From positions 1-64,000 of the forward strand of contig NZ_VDUW01000006.1 in assembly GCF_008039555.1 (NCBI RefSeq): a stretch of DNA of 64,000 bases. Direction: 5' to 3'. Positions within the stretch are counted from its first letter, which is position 1; each line of letters opens with the position of its first letter. Below the pieces are notes generated by a model. The model was not told the DNA's origin, ran no database searches, and worked only from the letters and a program-made list of their open reading frames with translations. The position numbers and the translations under genes are program-made. Of the stretch, positions 1 to 8,300 are shown piece by piece. The stretch comes from Cerasibacillus terrae. Lineage in GTDB: Bacteria; Bacillota; Bacilli; Bacillales; Amphibacillaceae.

Positions 1-6
1 GAGTCC

Positions 7-78
7 TCTCCTTGGTATCTATAATTTCAGGGTCAATGCGCATTGACACCTTGTACTATACCAGGAGAGCTCTTTTTT
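7..78 (+). terminator. Long hairpin with U-tract at window edge
   Basis: CTCTCCTTGGTA (7-18) pairs with TACCAGGAGAG (58-68). An inner perfect palindrome, GTCAATGCGCATTGAC, lies at 32-47, and a T-run follows at 72-77. This has the form of an intrinsic terminator or the 3' end of a leader RNA. The gene or leader it serves would lie before the window. No ribosome binding site supports either of the short reading frames that run through it. Confidence 0.45.
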
Positions 79-327
79 ATGCAAACCTCAAATTCCCTCA
101 AATATCTTCATTACAGGAATGCTCCTCAAATAATGATTATAGAATTTGGCAAGATAGTGATTATCTTGCCTTTTTGCATTATTATCCTATGTTCATTTTC
201 CTCTTTGGTGCTATCTTCAATGGAATTCAATCAAAAAAAGCTACTGCTTTAACAACAGAGCTTAGAAAAATGTTATAGTATCCAATTACTTATTTTTTGA
301 AATAGCATATGTAAATAATTATGTGGT

Positions 328-370
328 ACTAACAATCAATGGGGGATAAAAATACCCCCATTGATTGAAG
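328..370 (+). repeat. Fragment of the ~155-bp dispersed element (right hairpin, diverged)
   Basis: ACTAACAATCAATGGGGG followed by CCCCCATTGATTGAAG matches the layout of the right-hand hairpin of the dispersed element. Its arms are changed in a matched way (CAGTGGGAG/CTCCCACTG becomes CAATGGGGG/CCCCCATTG). The left hairpin is absent. The remaining sequence of 79-426 shows no supportable gene. Confidence 0.55.
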
Positions 371-426
371 ATGGAAATTCAGTCATAACCTTATAACATG
401 CATATGAAAGTTACTATAAAGTTAAA

Positions 427-1020
427 TTATTTAATTTTTAATTTAATGACATATGCTTCTTCATAATCGGTTGCTGCTTTTAAATCTTCTTTTGATTTAA
501 TTTCATTGATTGAGGTAGAGGAATTTTTATTTGTTCGCACAAACACACCTATAATTTTTTCCTCTCCAATATTAATCGCTAGTGGTAAATTGGTTTGATT
601 ATGCGCAGTAGATGCATATTCGGTTACTGGAAATGGTCCAGCAACAGTGCTAGTATATCCATTTTTACTCATGATTGAACTAATCCATTGTTCTGTTTCG
701 TCCTCGGATTGTTGCCTTGCAACGAAAATTCGTAATGGTTCCTTTTTGTCCTTTTCACTAATACTGGAGCGGAAGTAAGAGATTTCTTCTTTAAATGCTC
801 CTTTTTCGTAATAGTCAATTGTTAATTCCATTAAATGGATGTCATCATTTTCGATGTCGACTTCATATAAAAATGAAACATCTGTCAGCAAATCTGTTAA
901 GTGACTTTCAAATTCATTAATATCTGTTTCAGTGATATTTGCATCGCCTTTTTCATCATTAGAACAGGCGGTTGTCAAAAGCAAAATAAGTATGATCATT
1001 CCAAATGTAAATCGCTTCAT
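427..1020 (-). CDS. Putative lipoprotein, unknown function
   Basis: This 197-residue protein begins with a lysine/arginine start, a hydrophobic stretch and the lipobox LTTAC, with the lipidated cysteine at residue 19, so it is predicted to be anchored on the outer face of the membrane. The mature part is acidic and rich in Ser/Glu/Asp, and I recognise no domain. The ATG is preceded by AGGAGG at a normal distance. A copy of the dispersed repeat starts 21 bases upstream of the ATG, so its RNA copy lies in the 5' untranslated region. Residues 90-170 give regular strand-like hydrophobic alternation, but a family cannot be named. Transcribed alone; no partner gene is evident. Confidence 0.75.
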   Translation of the reverse strand: MKRFTFGMIILILLLTTACSNDEKGDANITETDINEFESHLTDLLTDVSFLYEVDIENDDIHLMELTIDYYEKGAFKEEISYFRSSISEKDKKEPLRIFVARQQSEDETEQWISSIMSKNGYTSTVAGPFPVTEYASTAHNQTNLPLAINIGEEKIIGVFVRTNKNSSTSINEIKSKEDLKAATDYEEAYVIKLKIK

Positions 1021-1040
1021 GGTGATGCCTCCTATTTTAT

Positions 1041-1148
1041 TTTATCGCAGATTAACTGATTGTAAGACCTCCACATCAAGAATTATAAGTGGAGGATCAA
1101 TAGCCAGTAAAGGGAAGAAAACTCCCACCGATTGAAGTTTCACTTTAT
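1041..1148 (+). repeat. Dispersed ~155-bp element, internally deleted copy
   Basis: Both TTTAT ends are present (1041-1045 and 1144-1148). The left hairpin arms (CTCCAC with GTGGAG) are kept, but about 45 bases, including the 5' arm of the right hairpin, are missing between CCAGTAAAGG and GAAGAAAACTCCCAC. It lies directly upstream of the lipoprotein ribosome binding site. Confidence 0.8.
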
Positions 1149-1181
1149 TTCAAGGGAGATTGTTAAATAAGCTATGACATC

Positions 1182-1239
1182 GTTATACCGGGAAATAAGT
1201 GGGTATATCAGTATTTCTACAGATATACCAAGTTTTTTT
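1182..1239 (+). terminator. Orphan terminator-like hairpin with a competing upstream hairpin
   Basis: GGTATATC (1202-1209) pairs with GATATACC (1222-1229), followed by a T-run at 1233-1239. An upstream TATACC (about 1182-1187) can instead pair with GGTATA (1202-1207), giving two mutually exclusive structures like an attenuator. No plus-strand gene lies nearby on either side, so its role is unclear. Confidence 0.4.
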
Positions 1240-1399
1240 GTCCACAAATTAAGATTTTTACATGTAATGGAAAACTTATTATGGAAATAATTACTATAAA
1301 TCATATCATTTTTCTACATATTAACCAATTTTATATAAAGATTCGACAAATAAGCTCGTTATGGAATGGGATTATATTCGCTGGAGAGCTTCCTTAAAA

Positions 1400-1437
1400 T
1401 AAAAAAACATGCCATTTTTATCAAGATAATGGCATGT
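1400..1437 (-). terminator. Terminator of queT
   Basis: On the minus strand ACATGCCATT and AATGGCATGT form a 10-bp stem followed by seven U residues (A-run at 1401-1407). It lies just past the queT stop codon. Confidence 0.85.
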
Positions 1438-1442
1438 CTATT

Positions 1443-1928
1443 TTAATCAATTAATTTTTTGAAATTGATTTTCTTATCCATTGCATACATCAGCGGCATT
1501 CCAATCGCCATAATGATAAATTCACCAGCTGCAGTTGTCAACCAAGTTAATAAAAATGGAAGTTTAAAAGCAATGTTTAACTCATATGCAATGATGAACA
1601 TATTAAATGTAAAAACAAATGTGTTCGCAAATAAGAGAATCCACTTATTTTTAATCACACGGGATAGTAGGATAATGATTAATAAAGATAAAATCGAATG
1701 AGCTAGTCCAAAAATTAAATCCAAACTACCTAGTTCCGAAAATAAGTTGGTGATAAATACACCTACTACAATTCCAAAGAAGTATTTTTTATTAAATACA
1801 ATTAAATGGTTAAAAATTTCAGGAATCCGAAATTGAATCGGACCGAATGCAATCGGAATAATCAAGGTGGAAATCGCTATATATAGTGCAGCAATTACCC
1901 CATTGATGGCAAGTACTTTTGTTTTCAT
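1443..1928 (-). CDS. queT: QueT-family queuosine precursor transporter
   Basis: This 161-residue, very hydrophobic protein has about five membrane segments and matches the QueT family (COG4708-type substrate-binding subunit of an energy-coupling-factor transporter for preQ0/preQ1). Visible family traits are the N-terminal LAINGVIAALYIA segment and the conserved FGPIQFRIPE stretch near residues 29-38. It is expected to use shared ECF ATPase/transmembrane subunits encoded elsewhere. The ATG is preceded by AAGGAG, which is the last part of a preQ1-I riboswitch, so the riboswitch independently supports the substrate. It is a single-gene transcript with its own terminator. Confidence 0.88.
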   Translation of the reverse strand: MKTKVLAINGVIAALYIAISTLIIPIAFGPIQFRIPEIFNHLIVFNKKYFFGIVVGVFITNLFSELGSLDLIFGLAHSILSLLIIILLSRVIKNKWILLFANTFVFTFNMFIIAYELNIAFKLPFLLTWLTTAAGEFIIMAIGMPLMYAMDKKINFKKLID

Positions 1929-1938
1929 TTTTATACGC

Positions 1939-1976
1939 TCCTTAGTTTTTTTGCGTGGGATGGTTTCGAACCACGT
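1939..1976 (-). promoter_or_regulatory. preQ1-I riboswitch controlling queT
   Basis: Read on the minus strand, CGTGG pairs with CCACG around a loop that starts TTCGAAACC. An A-rich tail, GCAAAAAAACTAAGGAG, follows. This is the compact preQ1 class I layout (P1 stem, GGUUC loop, A-rich third strand ending in CUAA). The tail runs directly into the AAGGAG ribosome binding site, pointing to control of translation: ligand-bound folding would hide the Shine-Dalgarno sequence. A TATAAT-like -10 lies about 40 bases upstream. Confidence 0.88.
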
Positions 1977-2195
1977 TATGAATTTTGAATGTAAAATTCA
2001 TGAGATATATTATAACATAGGAACAGAAATCAGGATATAGGGGAAAATGGTAATGCTATTGTATTGTTTTGTGATAAAAAAGAAGGGAATAATAAAAGAA
2101 AACAAATACAAATGCGCATTTGTATAAAAAATAGTACCAGGTATCAATCCCATGTGATAAAATGGAGGTAACAATATAAATAAGGATGATTGATC

Positions 2196-2795
2196 ATGAT
2201 ATATAATTTTGCTGCTAGATTGTTAAACATTATTTTAAGCATGTTTGGTCGGATAAAAGTAAACGGAAAGGAAAATTTACCTAAATCAGATGGATATGTT
2301 ATCGCATGTACGCATACAGGATGGGTAGATATATTGTGGCTTGGAATTTCTGTGTTCCCAACAAAACTACATTTTATGGCGAAGAAAGAACTGTTTGAAA
2401 CAGCCTTTACCAAATGGCTTATGGAACAATTAAATGCTTTTCCAGTTAACCGTGAAAATCCCGGACCAAGTGCGATAAAAATACCACGAAATTTAATAAA
2501 AGAAGGAAAGGTAGTTGGGATTTTTCCAAGTGGAACAAGAACAACAGAGGATGTTCCATTAAAAAGGGGAGCAGTGACAATTGCAAATCTCGCTAATGCA
2601 CCAATTGTTCCAGCAGCATATATTGGACCAAATAATTTTAAAGATTTATTCAAAAGAAAAAAGCCATCTATTATATTTGGTGAGCCGATATATATGGAAA
2701 AAGACCTCCCAAAAAAAGAAAGAATCAACCAAATGATGCATGAATTAGAAGGAAAAATGAAAGTATTACAAACGGAATTACGAGAGCATACCTAG
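2196..2795 (+). CDS. plsC: 1-acyl-sn-glycerol-3-phosphate acyltransferase (PlsC-like)
   Basis: Transfers a second acyl chain to lysophosphatidic acid at the membrane, making phosphatidic acid for phospholipid synthesis. The 199-residue protein has the HX4D catalytic motif as HTGWVD (about residues 41-46), a FPSGTR block (about 113-118; the usual form is FPEGTR, so the Glu is replaced by Ser) and an APIVPAAYIG block. An N-terminal hydrophobic stretch fits membrane attachment. The ATG at 2196 is chosen because AAGGA ends 9 bases upstream; a TTG two codons earlier is less well placed. It stands alone between the queT leader and a bidirectional terminator. Confidence 0.88.
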   Translation: MIYNFAARLLNIILSMFGRIKVNGKENLPKSDGYVIACTHTGWVDILWLGISVFPTKLHFMAKKELFETAFTKWLMEQLNAFPVNRENPGPSAIKIPRNLIKEGKVVGIFPSGTRTTEDVPLKRGAVTIANLANAPIVPAAYIGPNNFKDLFKRKKPSIIFGEPIYMEKDLPKKERINQMMHELEGKMKVLQTELREHT

Positions 2796-2961
2796 GAAGA
2801 GTTTATGCGCTTGGTAGGATTGGAGCCTGGTGATGATTGAAGAAAGATCGGTTGTTTAGAATGGCGTTGGTCCGCACATCCCCAAGCGACAAACACACAT
2901 CCCAGACCTTGGACTGCACACCACATATTATCATTTTTTTTAGAAAAAATCACAGCGAAAT

Positions 2962-3012
2962 AAAAAAGAATAAACTGTTAGGAGATTTGCTACCCAACAG
3001 TTTATTCTTTTT
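2962..3012. terminator. Bidirectional terminator between plsC and cstA
   Basis: AGAATAAACTGTT (2967-2979) pairs with AACAGTTTATTCT (2996-3008). There is a T-run on the plus side and an A-run on the other, so it can end both convergent genes. The stretch 2796-2961 shows nothing else. Confidence 0.85.
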
Positions 3013-3023
3013 CTCGTTGATGA

Positions 3024-4655
3024 TTACGAAGCTTTTACAGGATTGTCCTTATCCCCTTTTGTTTTTGTGAACGAATTCCACGCTTCAAAAATGAGGAAAA
3101 TACATAATACAAGTAATGCAAATGCTGAAATAGCAAGGAAGTAGTTTGGTGATCCTCCGGTAAAGATATTTTCATAGATTAAGACACTTAAAGCGGAAAG
3201 TGTAATAATAAACATTAAAATCATTGGGATGATAGTAAACCAAGCATTAACACCTTTTTTCATCAACCAAGCACTTACAGCGAGTAACGCAATGGCACCG
3301 AGCATTTGGTTTGCGGAACCAAATAGTGGCCACACCTTATTCCATGTTCCTGAAACAGCTAATGCACCTGCACCGATTACGATGATCAATGTTGCGATAT
3401 GTTGATTGGAAAAGAATTTTGATTTTCCTTCAGCAAATTCTTGTACGGCATATTTTCCTAAGCGGGTTGCTGAGTCTAATGTTGTCATTAAGAAAGCGGA
3501 TGCGACTAAGGCAACAAAAGTTGTTCCGACAACCTCTGGAATTCCGAAATGACTCATTAAAAATCCTACACCAGCAGAGAATGTGGGAATTGGACCACCA
3601 AGTTCTGCAAGCTTTGTCGTAAATTCGGCTTGTGTTAAATACCCTACAGAACCAATCGCGATGACAGCTAGAAATCCTTCCAGTAACATCCCACCGTAAG
3701 TAATGAATTTTCCGTTTTTTTCATTATCAAGTTGTTTGGCTGTTGTCCCAGAAGATACTAGGGAATGGAACCCAGATACGGCTCCACAGGCAATGGTAAT
3801 GAATAAAATAGGAAACATATATCCTAACGTTTCATTGTAAAATCCTGTATATCCATCCATTTTCATCACAGGGTTTGCGAAGATAATTCCAATGACAGCC
3901 CCAAGAATCATTCCATACAGTAAAAATGAGTTCAAATAATCACGTGGTTGTAACAAAATCCATACAGGTAAAACAGATGCAATATAAGAATAGGCAAGTA
4001 AAATGATTACCCATGTCGTACCACTTAAATGTAACGGAAAAACATTTCCAAACCAAACAGCAACAAACATTGCGATGACACCTAATGCACTTGCTAGTAG
4101 GAAATTCATCCGTAATTGATTGACTAAAATACCAAATAAAACAGCGAGTCCAATAAAGAGTAAAGAAGATGTTGCAGCTTCTGGTACATTTACAAATGTA
4201 TCACGAACTAAAATAATAAATACACCAACAATTAAAATGAGAGTAGCAACTGAAAATGCTAAGAATAACGTTTGGCCACGCTTTCCGATGTATTCTTTAA
4301 TAATTGTACCAATTGACTGTGCTTTATGCCTAATGGATGCCTGGAGAGCTGTATAGTCATGCACACCACCAATGAAAATACTACCAAGTACAATCCAAAT
4401 AACAGCAGGAATCCATCCAAACACAGCAGCAGATACTGGACCAACAATCGGACCTCCTCCTGCAATGGTTGCGAAGTGATGGCCCAAGAGAACAGGCTTT
4501 TTTGCTTCTACATAGTCAACACCGTCTGCCATCTCGACAGCTGGTGTTTTGCGGTTTGGATCAACACCCATTTTTTTCTCAAGAAATCTTCCGTATGTGA
4601 AATATGCGATGATAAAAATAACGCCAACGATTAGTAATAAAGAAATAAGTGTCAT
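3024..4655 (-). CDS. cstA: CstA-family peptide/pyruvate transporter
   Basis: This 543-residue integral membrane protein has about 14-16 hydrophobic segments and belongs to the carbon starvation protein A family, whose members take up peptides or pyruvate. Family traits are the N-terminal stretch with GRFLEKK and then PVLLGHHFATIAGGGPIVGP near residues 55-75, plus GGVHDY near 100. The start at 4655 is chosen because the ATG follows AAAGGGGGA and because it overlaps the upstream stop codon as ATGA; the 40 residues of longer reading frame upstream are charged and fall inside the previous gene. Coupled translation with the unknown 178-residue protein suggests a shared role. The C-terminus is the short form seen in Bacilli. 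Confidence 0.88.
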   Translation of the reverse strand: MTLISLLLIVGVIFIIAYFTYGRFLEKKMGVDPNRKTPAVEMADGVDYVEAKKPVLLGHHFATIAGGGPIVGPVSAAVFGWIPAVIWIVLGSIFIGGVHDYTALQASIRHKAQSIGTIIKEYIGKRGQTLFLAFSVATLILIVGVFIILVRDTFVNVPEAATSSLLFIGLAVLFGILVNQLRMNFLLASALGVIAMFVAVWFGNVFPLHLSGTTWVIILLAYSYIASVLPVWILLQPRDYLNSFLLYGMILGAVIGIIFANPVMKMDGYTGFYNETLGYMFPILFITIACGAVSGFHSLVSSGTTAKQLDNEKNGKFITYGGMLLEGFLAVIAIGSVGYLTQAEFTTKLAELGGPIPTFSAGVGFLMSHFGIPEVVGTTFVALVASAFLMTTLDSATRLGKYAVQEFAEGKSKFFSNQHIATLIIVIGAGALAVSGTWNKVWPLFGSANQMLGAIALLAVSAWLMKKGVNAWFTIIPMILMFIITLSALSVLIYENIFTGGSPNYFLAISAFALLVLCIFLIFEAWNSFTKTKGDKDNPVKAS

Positions 4656-5188
4656 TGTGCTACATTTTCCCCCTTTAAAAAGTTGTCTACCCCAGATACG
4701 AATTGCTTTCCTTTTGAGTGAATAATAATGTTTTTCTTTTTTGGATTCACAATTGCTAAATATATTTCCGCCCATCCATGTAATCCAAACTTCAAAAATT
4801 TAATTTTCCGAAATTTTTTGGCGTCCTTAAGAACCTTTTGATCTATATCATGATTTGTCACAATCATTCCTAAAATAATGGTAGACATATGTTCTTCATG
4901 TTTAATGATGTAATTATCAAGATTGGTCTCAATTTTTTCATAGAAATCTTTTAAGAAATTTGAAGTGATTGCCTTTTCGCAAGCTGTTGCAAAAATGATT
5001 TGTTGATTTTCAATGCCATATATTTTTATTTTTTTGGATAACATATAGCGTTCATCCCGACGGCGGTATTGAGCTAAGAATGATAATGGCAATCCATCCA
5101 GTTGCTCATTTCTATATACGTCAAAGTAAGGTGTGTATAGATTTGCCAAGTCGTTGATAAATGTATGTAGTACGTTATCTTTAACCAT
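4652..5188 (-). CDS. Unknown protein translationally coupled to cstA
   Basis: I do not recognise this 178-residue protein. It is basic and soluble-looking, with no signal or membrane segment, and has aromatic-rich segments (LANLYTPYFDVY near the start; LKFGLHGWAEIYLAIVNP near residues 130-148). The ATG follows GGAGG at about 11 bases. Its TGA overlaps the cstA ATG, so cstA translation should depend on it. The two genes probably form one transcript with the upstream 96-residue gene. A regulatory or accessory role for CstA is a guess from context only. Confidence 0.7.
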   Translation of the reverse strand: MVKDNVLHTFINDLANLYTPYFDVYRNEQLDGLPLSFLAQYRRRDERYMLSKKIKIYGIENQQIIFATACEKAITSNFLKDFYEKIETNLDNYIIKHEEHMSTIILGMIVTNHDIDQKVLKDAKKFRKIKFLKFGLHGWAEIYLAIVNPKKKNIIIHSKGKQFVSGVDNFLKGENVAQ

Positions 5189-5264
5189 TATTGTTCAGCC
5201 TCCAATGCGATTGATAGATTCTCTTCACTAACTTGGCTCTTCATAAGTGAAAGTAGATGTGGAA

Positions 5265-5555
5265 TTAAAATCTGATTAACCCTTCGACACGAATAGTTTT
5301 AAAGGGTTTGATACCAAAAGTTTTTAATTCGACTTGATTATTCCTAAAATTCAGTCCCCTTTGGATAAAAAAATGACAGCTATGATCTTTTACAACGTAG
5401 TAATGATTGAGATTTTCAGGTGCTTTGTATTCCGTCCATAATTCGTCTGTTGGGACACAACAATCATTTAAATCAAGCCTAGAAACAGTTAGAACATTAC
5501 CTTTTCTTTTGATTAATTCTCTAACTTTTTCATCCAATGAAACAGAAATTTCCAT
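5265..5555 (-). CDS. Small Cys-Cys motif protein
   Basis: A 96-residue protein with an adjacent cysteine pair (NDCC, residues 31-34 region) and another cysteine near residue 60. It resembles the small family annotated as CC/Se-motif (seleno)proteins, in which one of the two cysteines can be selenocysteine in relatives; here both are ordinary cysteine codons. No signal peptide or membrane segment is present. The ATG is preceded by AAAGAGGTGA. It is the first gene of a likely three-gene unit with the unknown protein (76 bases downstream) and cstA. Function unknown; a redox role is only suggested by the vicinal cysteines. Confidence 0.65.
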   Translation of the reverse strand: MEISVSLDEKVRELIKRKGNVLTVSRLDLNDCCVPTDELWTEYKAPENLNHYYVVKDHSCHFFIQRGLNFRNNQVELKTFGIKPFKTIRVEGLIRF

Positions 5556-5724
5556 GGTGTCACCTCTCTTTCATTGATATTTTGTAAAAAAAGCGTAGAA
5601 AGATTTTCTATCCTTCATTACAATATATTATTCAATTGCTATAATAAATACAATATACTGAAAAGTTAATATTAACAATAATATATAATAATTTTGAAAA
5701 GTTCAACCCCATTGCTTAAAATTT

Positions 5725-5909
5725 TTTATCGTAGGTTAACTGGCTGTAATACTTCCTGCTTCAAGAGTTCAAGAGAATCAAGAATGATAGGTGGGGACGG
5801 GTGGCGAGTCAAACGCCCAATTCGTTTAAGGGCCTTTATTGTCATACCCATGTGGTGCTAAGAATCGATGGAAGATGAAAAAACCCCGCTGATTGGGGTT
5901 TTACTTTTA
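5725..5909 (+). repeat. Dispersed ~155-bp element, degenerate copy
   Basis: Starts TTTATCGTAGGTTAACTGG, matching the left end, and ends with a hairpin tail (CCCCGCTGATTGGGG then TTTTACTTTTA) like the right end. The middle is heavily diverged and slightly longer than other copies. The rest of the 630-base gap 5556-6186 shows no supportable gene: it is AT-rich and holds only short, unsupported reading frames. Confidence 0.6.
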
Positions 5910-6186
5910 AAGTAATGTATGGAGTAGAGAAAATTAAGAAAATTTTGAAGAGATTTTACAAGAGGTTACTGGGCAGTATCTTGTAGATAGCTTGGCTATA
6001 TTATTGGGGATGGTAAGTGAAAAGAGGAATAGGGTTTGTTGATATGAAATAGAGCTCACACAATTTAAACAAGGTTGTATAATTATAAACTAGCAGTTGT
6101 ATAATTCTACTTTAAAGTCGCACAATATCAACCCAACACCTCCCATCCTCGTGTTACTGGCAAAAGGCTCTAAGCTGAAATCACGT

Positions 6187-6825
6187 CTATTCTTTTATCT
6201 TTAATCCGAGTAATTTGGAGAATCCGATAGCTTGCTCATTGGAGACGGTACATCCATTTAATGTGTTCCATGTAACAGTTAAACGTTCGAATCTGTTGGT
6301 GCTTAAGTCGATATTGTTTAATGGGGTGTTGGAAAAATTTGCTCCGTTCAATTGGCATTCTTGAAAATGGACATTTTTAAATTGGCATTCATAGAAATCA
6401 CTGTTTTCCAGAAAACTATCTCTGAATCCGATTTGTTTGAATCTAGAAAATCCATAAGAACTTAATCCTGCTTGACATGTATCAATGGCGACATTTTCTA
6501 GTGTTGTTTCTGAAAAATTTGCCCCGAGCATTTTACAATTTATAAATTGTACGCGATGCATCCTTCCACCACTGAAATCAATATTTGATAAATCACAATG
6601 ATCAAAGACAACGTCCATTAAATCGATATTGGGAAATGAAATGTTTTCAAAATGTATCTGTTTAAATTTAACTTGTTGGAAATAAATGGAGGGCATCGTG
6701 ATATTTTTAATTGAATCACTTTCAAACACACACCTTGCATAATAGGGATTTTCAGATGGTTGGAATGTTTGTTTTGATAATTCATTAGGCAGTCTTGGAA
6801 GCTGGATGGTTTTCATTTTCTTCAA
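6187..6825 (-). CDS. Pentapeptide-repeat protein
   Basis: This ~212-residue protein consists mostly of tandem pentapeptide-like repeats of the F/L-centred form (for example CQFKN, VHFQE, CQLNG, ANFSN). It should therefore fold as a right-handed quadrilateral beta-helix. Length and organisation recall Qnr/McbG-type proteins that mimic DNA and protect gyrase, but I cannot show that function. The best start is TTG at 6825, six bases after GGGGGAG; the ATG at 6816 is the alternative. It follows the SDR gene by 55 bases on the same strand and may be cotranscribed. There is no signal peptide. Confidence 0.78.
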   Translation of the reverse strand: MKKMKTIQLPRLPNELSKQTFQPSENPYYARCVFESDSIKNITMPSIYFQQVKFKQIHFENISFPNIDLMDVVFDHCDLSNIDFSGGRMHRVQFINCKMLGANFSETTLENVAIDTCQAGLSSYGFSRFKQIGFRDSFLENSDFYECQFKNVHFQECQLNGANFSNTPLNNIDLSTNRFERLTVTWNTLNGCTVSNEQAIGFSKLLGLKIKE

Positions 6826-6880
6826 CGGTTTCTCCCCCTTTTTCTGGAATTTTACCATACCAATGGCTGTTCTTCCATGG

Positions 6881-7993
6881 TTATTGTCTGAATACATCGA
6901 TTTGCTTCTGGTGATCATCTTTATATTTACGATAAAAATCAACCATTGGTGGAAGCACATTTTTCAAATCAGGGCAGGTGATTCCTGTGCCACTCAAATC
7001 TTTGAGGGTTTCAGAGCAATCATAAGATGAAGGAATGGTGAAATAATCCATTGCCTCCTTTTCTACCTTAATCCATTTGCTTATCATTTTTTCTTGGAGT
7101 AGCGCTTTTGTTAGGGGGATAGGGATGTTTCTTTTTGGTCTTTTCCCTAAAAAGACTTCTGCAATCATAGTTTGGATATCACGCATTGTATATGGATTTG
7201 GATCTGTTAGATGATATGTTTTTTCAATACTTTCTTCTTGCATCACGAGAAAACTCGTTGCTTGTAAAACAAAATCAGATGGAACAAAATTTCCCTCCAC
7301 TTTCACTTGGCTATCGCCGAAATAGGGGATGAGGGAGGGGAAATGTATTTTATCATAAAAATTCAATAAAAAATAAAGACCATCGAATTTCGGAATAAAC
7401 CCTGTTTGCGAATTTCCAATAACAATGGATGCGCGAATAATGGTTGTCGGAACAATGTTCATGACTTTTCGTACACTTATTTCTGCGAGATATTTAGTAT
7501 GCTCATAATGATTGCGAAAGCTTTGCTTCTTCTTTAGTTCATGTTCGTAAATTTTTCCTTTCCGAGTCCCAGAAACATAGGCCGTGCTAAAGTAGACATA
7601 ACGTTTTAAAGAAGGAAGTGTCTGTACCCACTGATTTACCTGCTTTGTTCCTAAAACATTGGTTAGGTGGGCTAGTTCTTTTGGTACAGCTAAATCATAA
7701 AGAGCAGCAAGATGGAAAACATGTGTGACTTGATTGTTCACCTTGGCCATGGTTCCTTCATTCATTGCTAGCTGTTTTTTTGTAATATCACCTGGTATGA
7801 TGGTGGTGAAGTCTTGGTCCAATTGATATGCTTTTTGAAAGTGGAAGATATCTTCCTTTGCTCGATTCATTTTTTCAGGGAGAACGAGAAGATAAATATG
7901 TTTTACTTGCTCCCGATAATCTTTTATTAATTGTCTAATTAATCCAGATGCCAGAAATCCCGGATAACCTGTTATAAAATAAACATGTTGCAT
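6881..7993 (-). CDS. Extended SDR-family NAD(P)-dependent oxidoreductase
   Basis: This 370-residue protein has an N-terminal Rossmann motif TGYPGFLASGL (residues 8-18) and the active-site YEHTK (Y-x3-K) near residue 164, preceded by FSTAYVSGT, which supplies the Ser/Thr. The layout matches the NAD-binding-4/thioester-reductase-like branch (male-sterility domain) of extended SDRs; the substrate is unknown. The ATG follows AAAGGAAG. It is divergent from the sensor kinase gene, with about 300 bases between. That gap holds no convincing gene; a TATAAA-like stretch and poor promoter matches are all I see. The pentapeptide-repeat gene follows on the same strand. Confidence 0.8.
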   Translation of the reverse strand: MQHVYFITGYPGFLASGLIRQLIKDYREQVKHIYLLVLPEKMNRAKEDIFHFQKAYQLDQDFTTIIPGDITKKQLAMNEGTMAKVNNQVTHVFHLAALYDLAVPKELAHLTNVLGTKQVNQWVQTLPSLKRYVYFSTAYVSGTRKGKIYEHELKKKQSFRNHYEHTKYLAEISVRKVMNIVPTTIIRASIVIGNSQTGFIPKFDGLYFLLNFYDKIHFPSLIPYFGDSQVKVEGNFVPSDFVLQATSFLVMQEESIEKTYHLTDPNPYTMRDIQTMIAEVFLGKRPKRNIPIPLTKALLQEKMISKWIKVEKEAMDYFTIPSSYDCSETLKDLSGTGITCPDLKNVLPPMVDFYRKYKDDHQKQIDVFRQ

Positions 7994-8300
7994 GATTATT
8001 TCTTCCTTTGTATTTTTTTATCGATGTGGGAAGGCCATTTTGAAAAGAGACACGTATTTTCAGCCGAAGAGCACGCAGCTCAAACTATGGACAATACATC
8101 TTCATGTGAAGATGCTTATGTCAGGTCAATAATTGCTTCACTAACATCCCTTAAATCCAACACAAATCATTTATATTTCTTAAATCTACAAAAAATCAGT
8201 AGTTATTTGTGATATTCCACTTAAAATGATATATAAAGCGAACCTTCATTCGAAAGGGTTAGCATCCAGTTAATCTGTGATAAATAAAGGGGGAATATGT

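Noticed and set aside
12-278. 88-codon and overlapping 69-codon reading frames at the window start
   Set aside because: Both run through a terminator-like hairpin, lack a ribosome binding site and resemble no protein I know.
1926-1980. tRNA-like GGTTTCGAACC sequence near 1961-1972
   Set aside because: No acceptor, D or anticodon arms surround it; the sequence is explained fully by the preQ1 riboswitch.
8239-8252. LexA-like CGAACCTTCATTCG upstream of the sensor kinase gene
   Set aside because: Three mismatches to the consensus in the central positions; not placed on a recognisable promoter.
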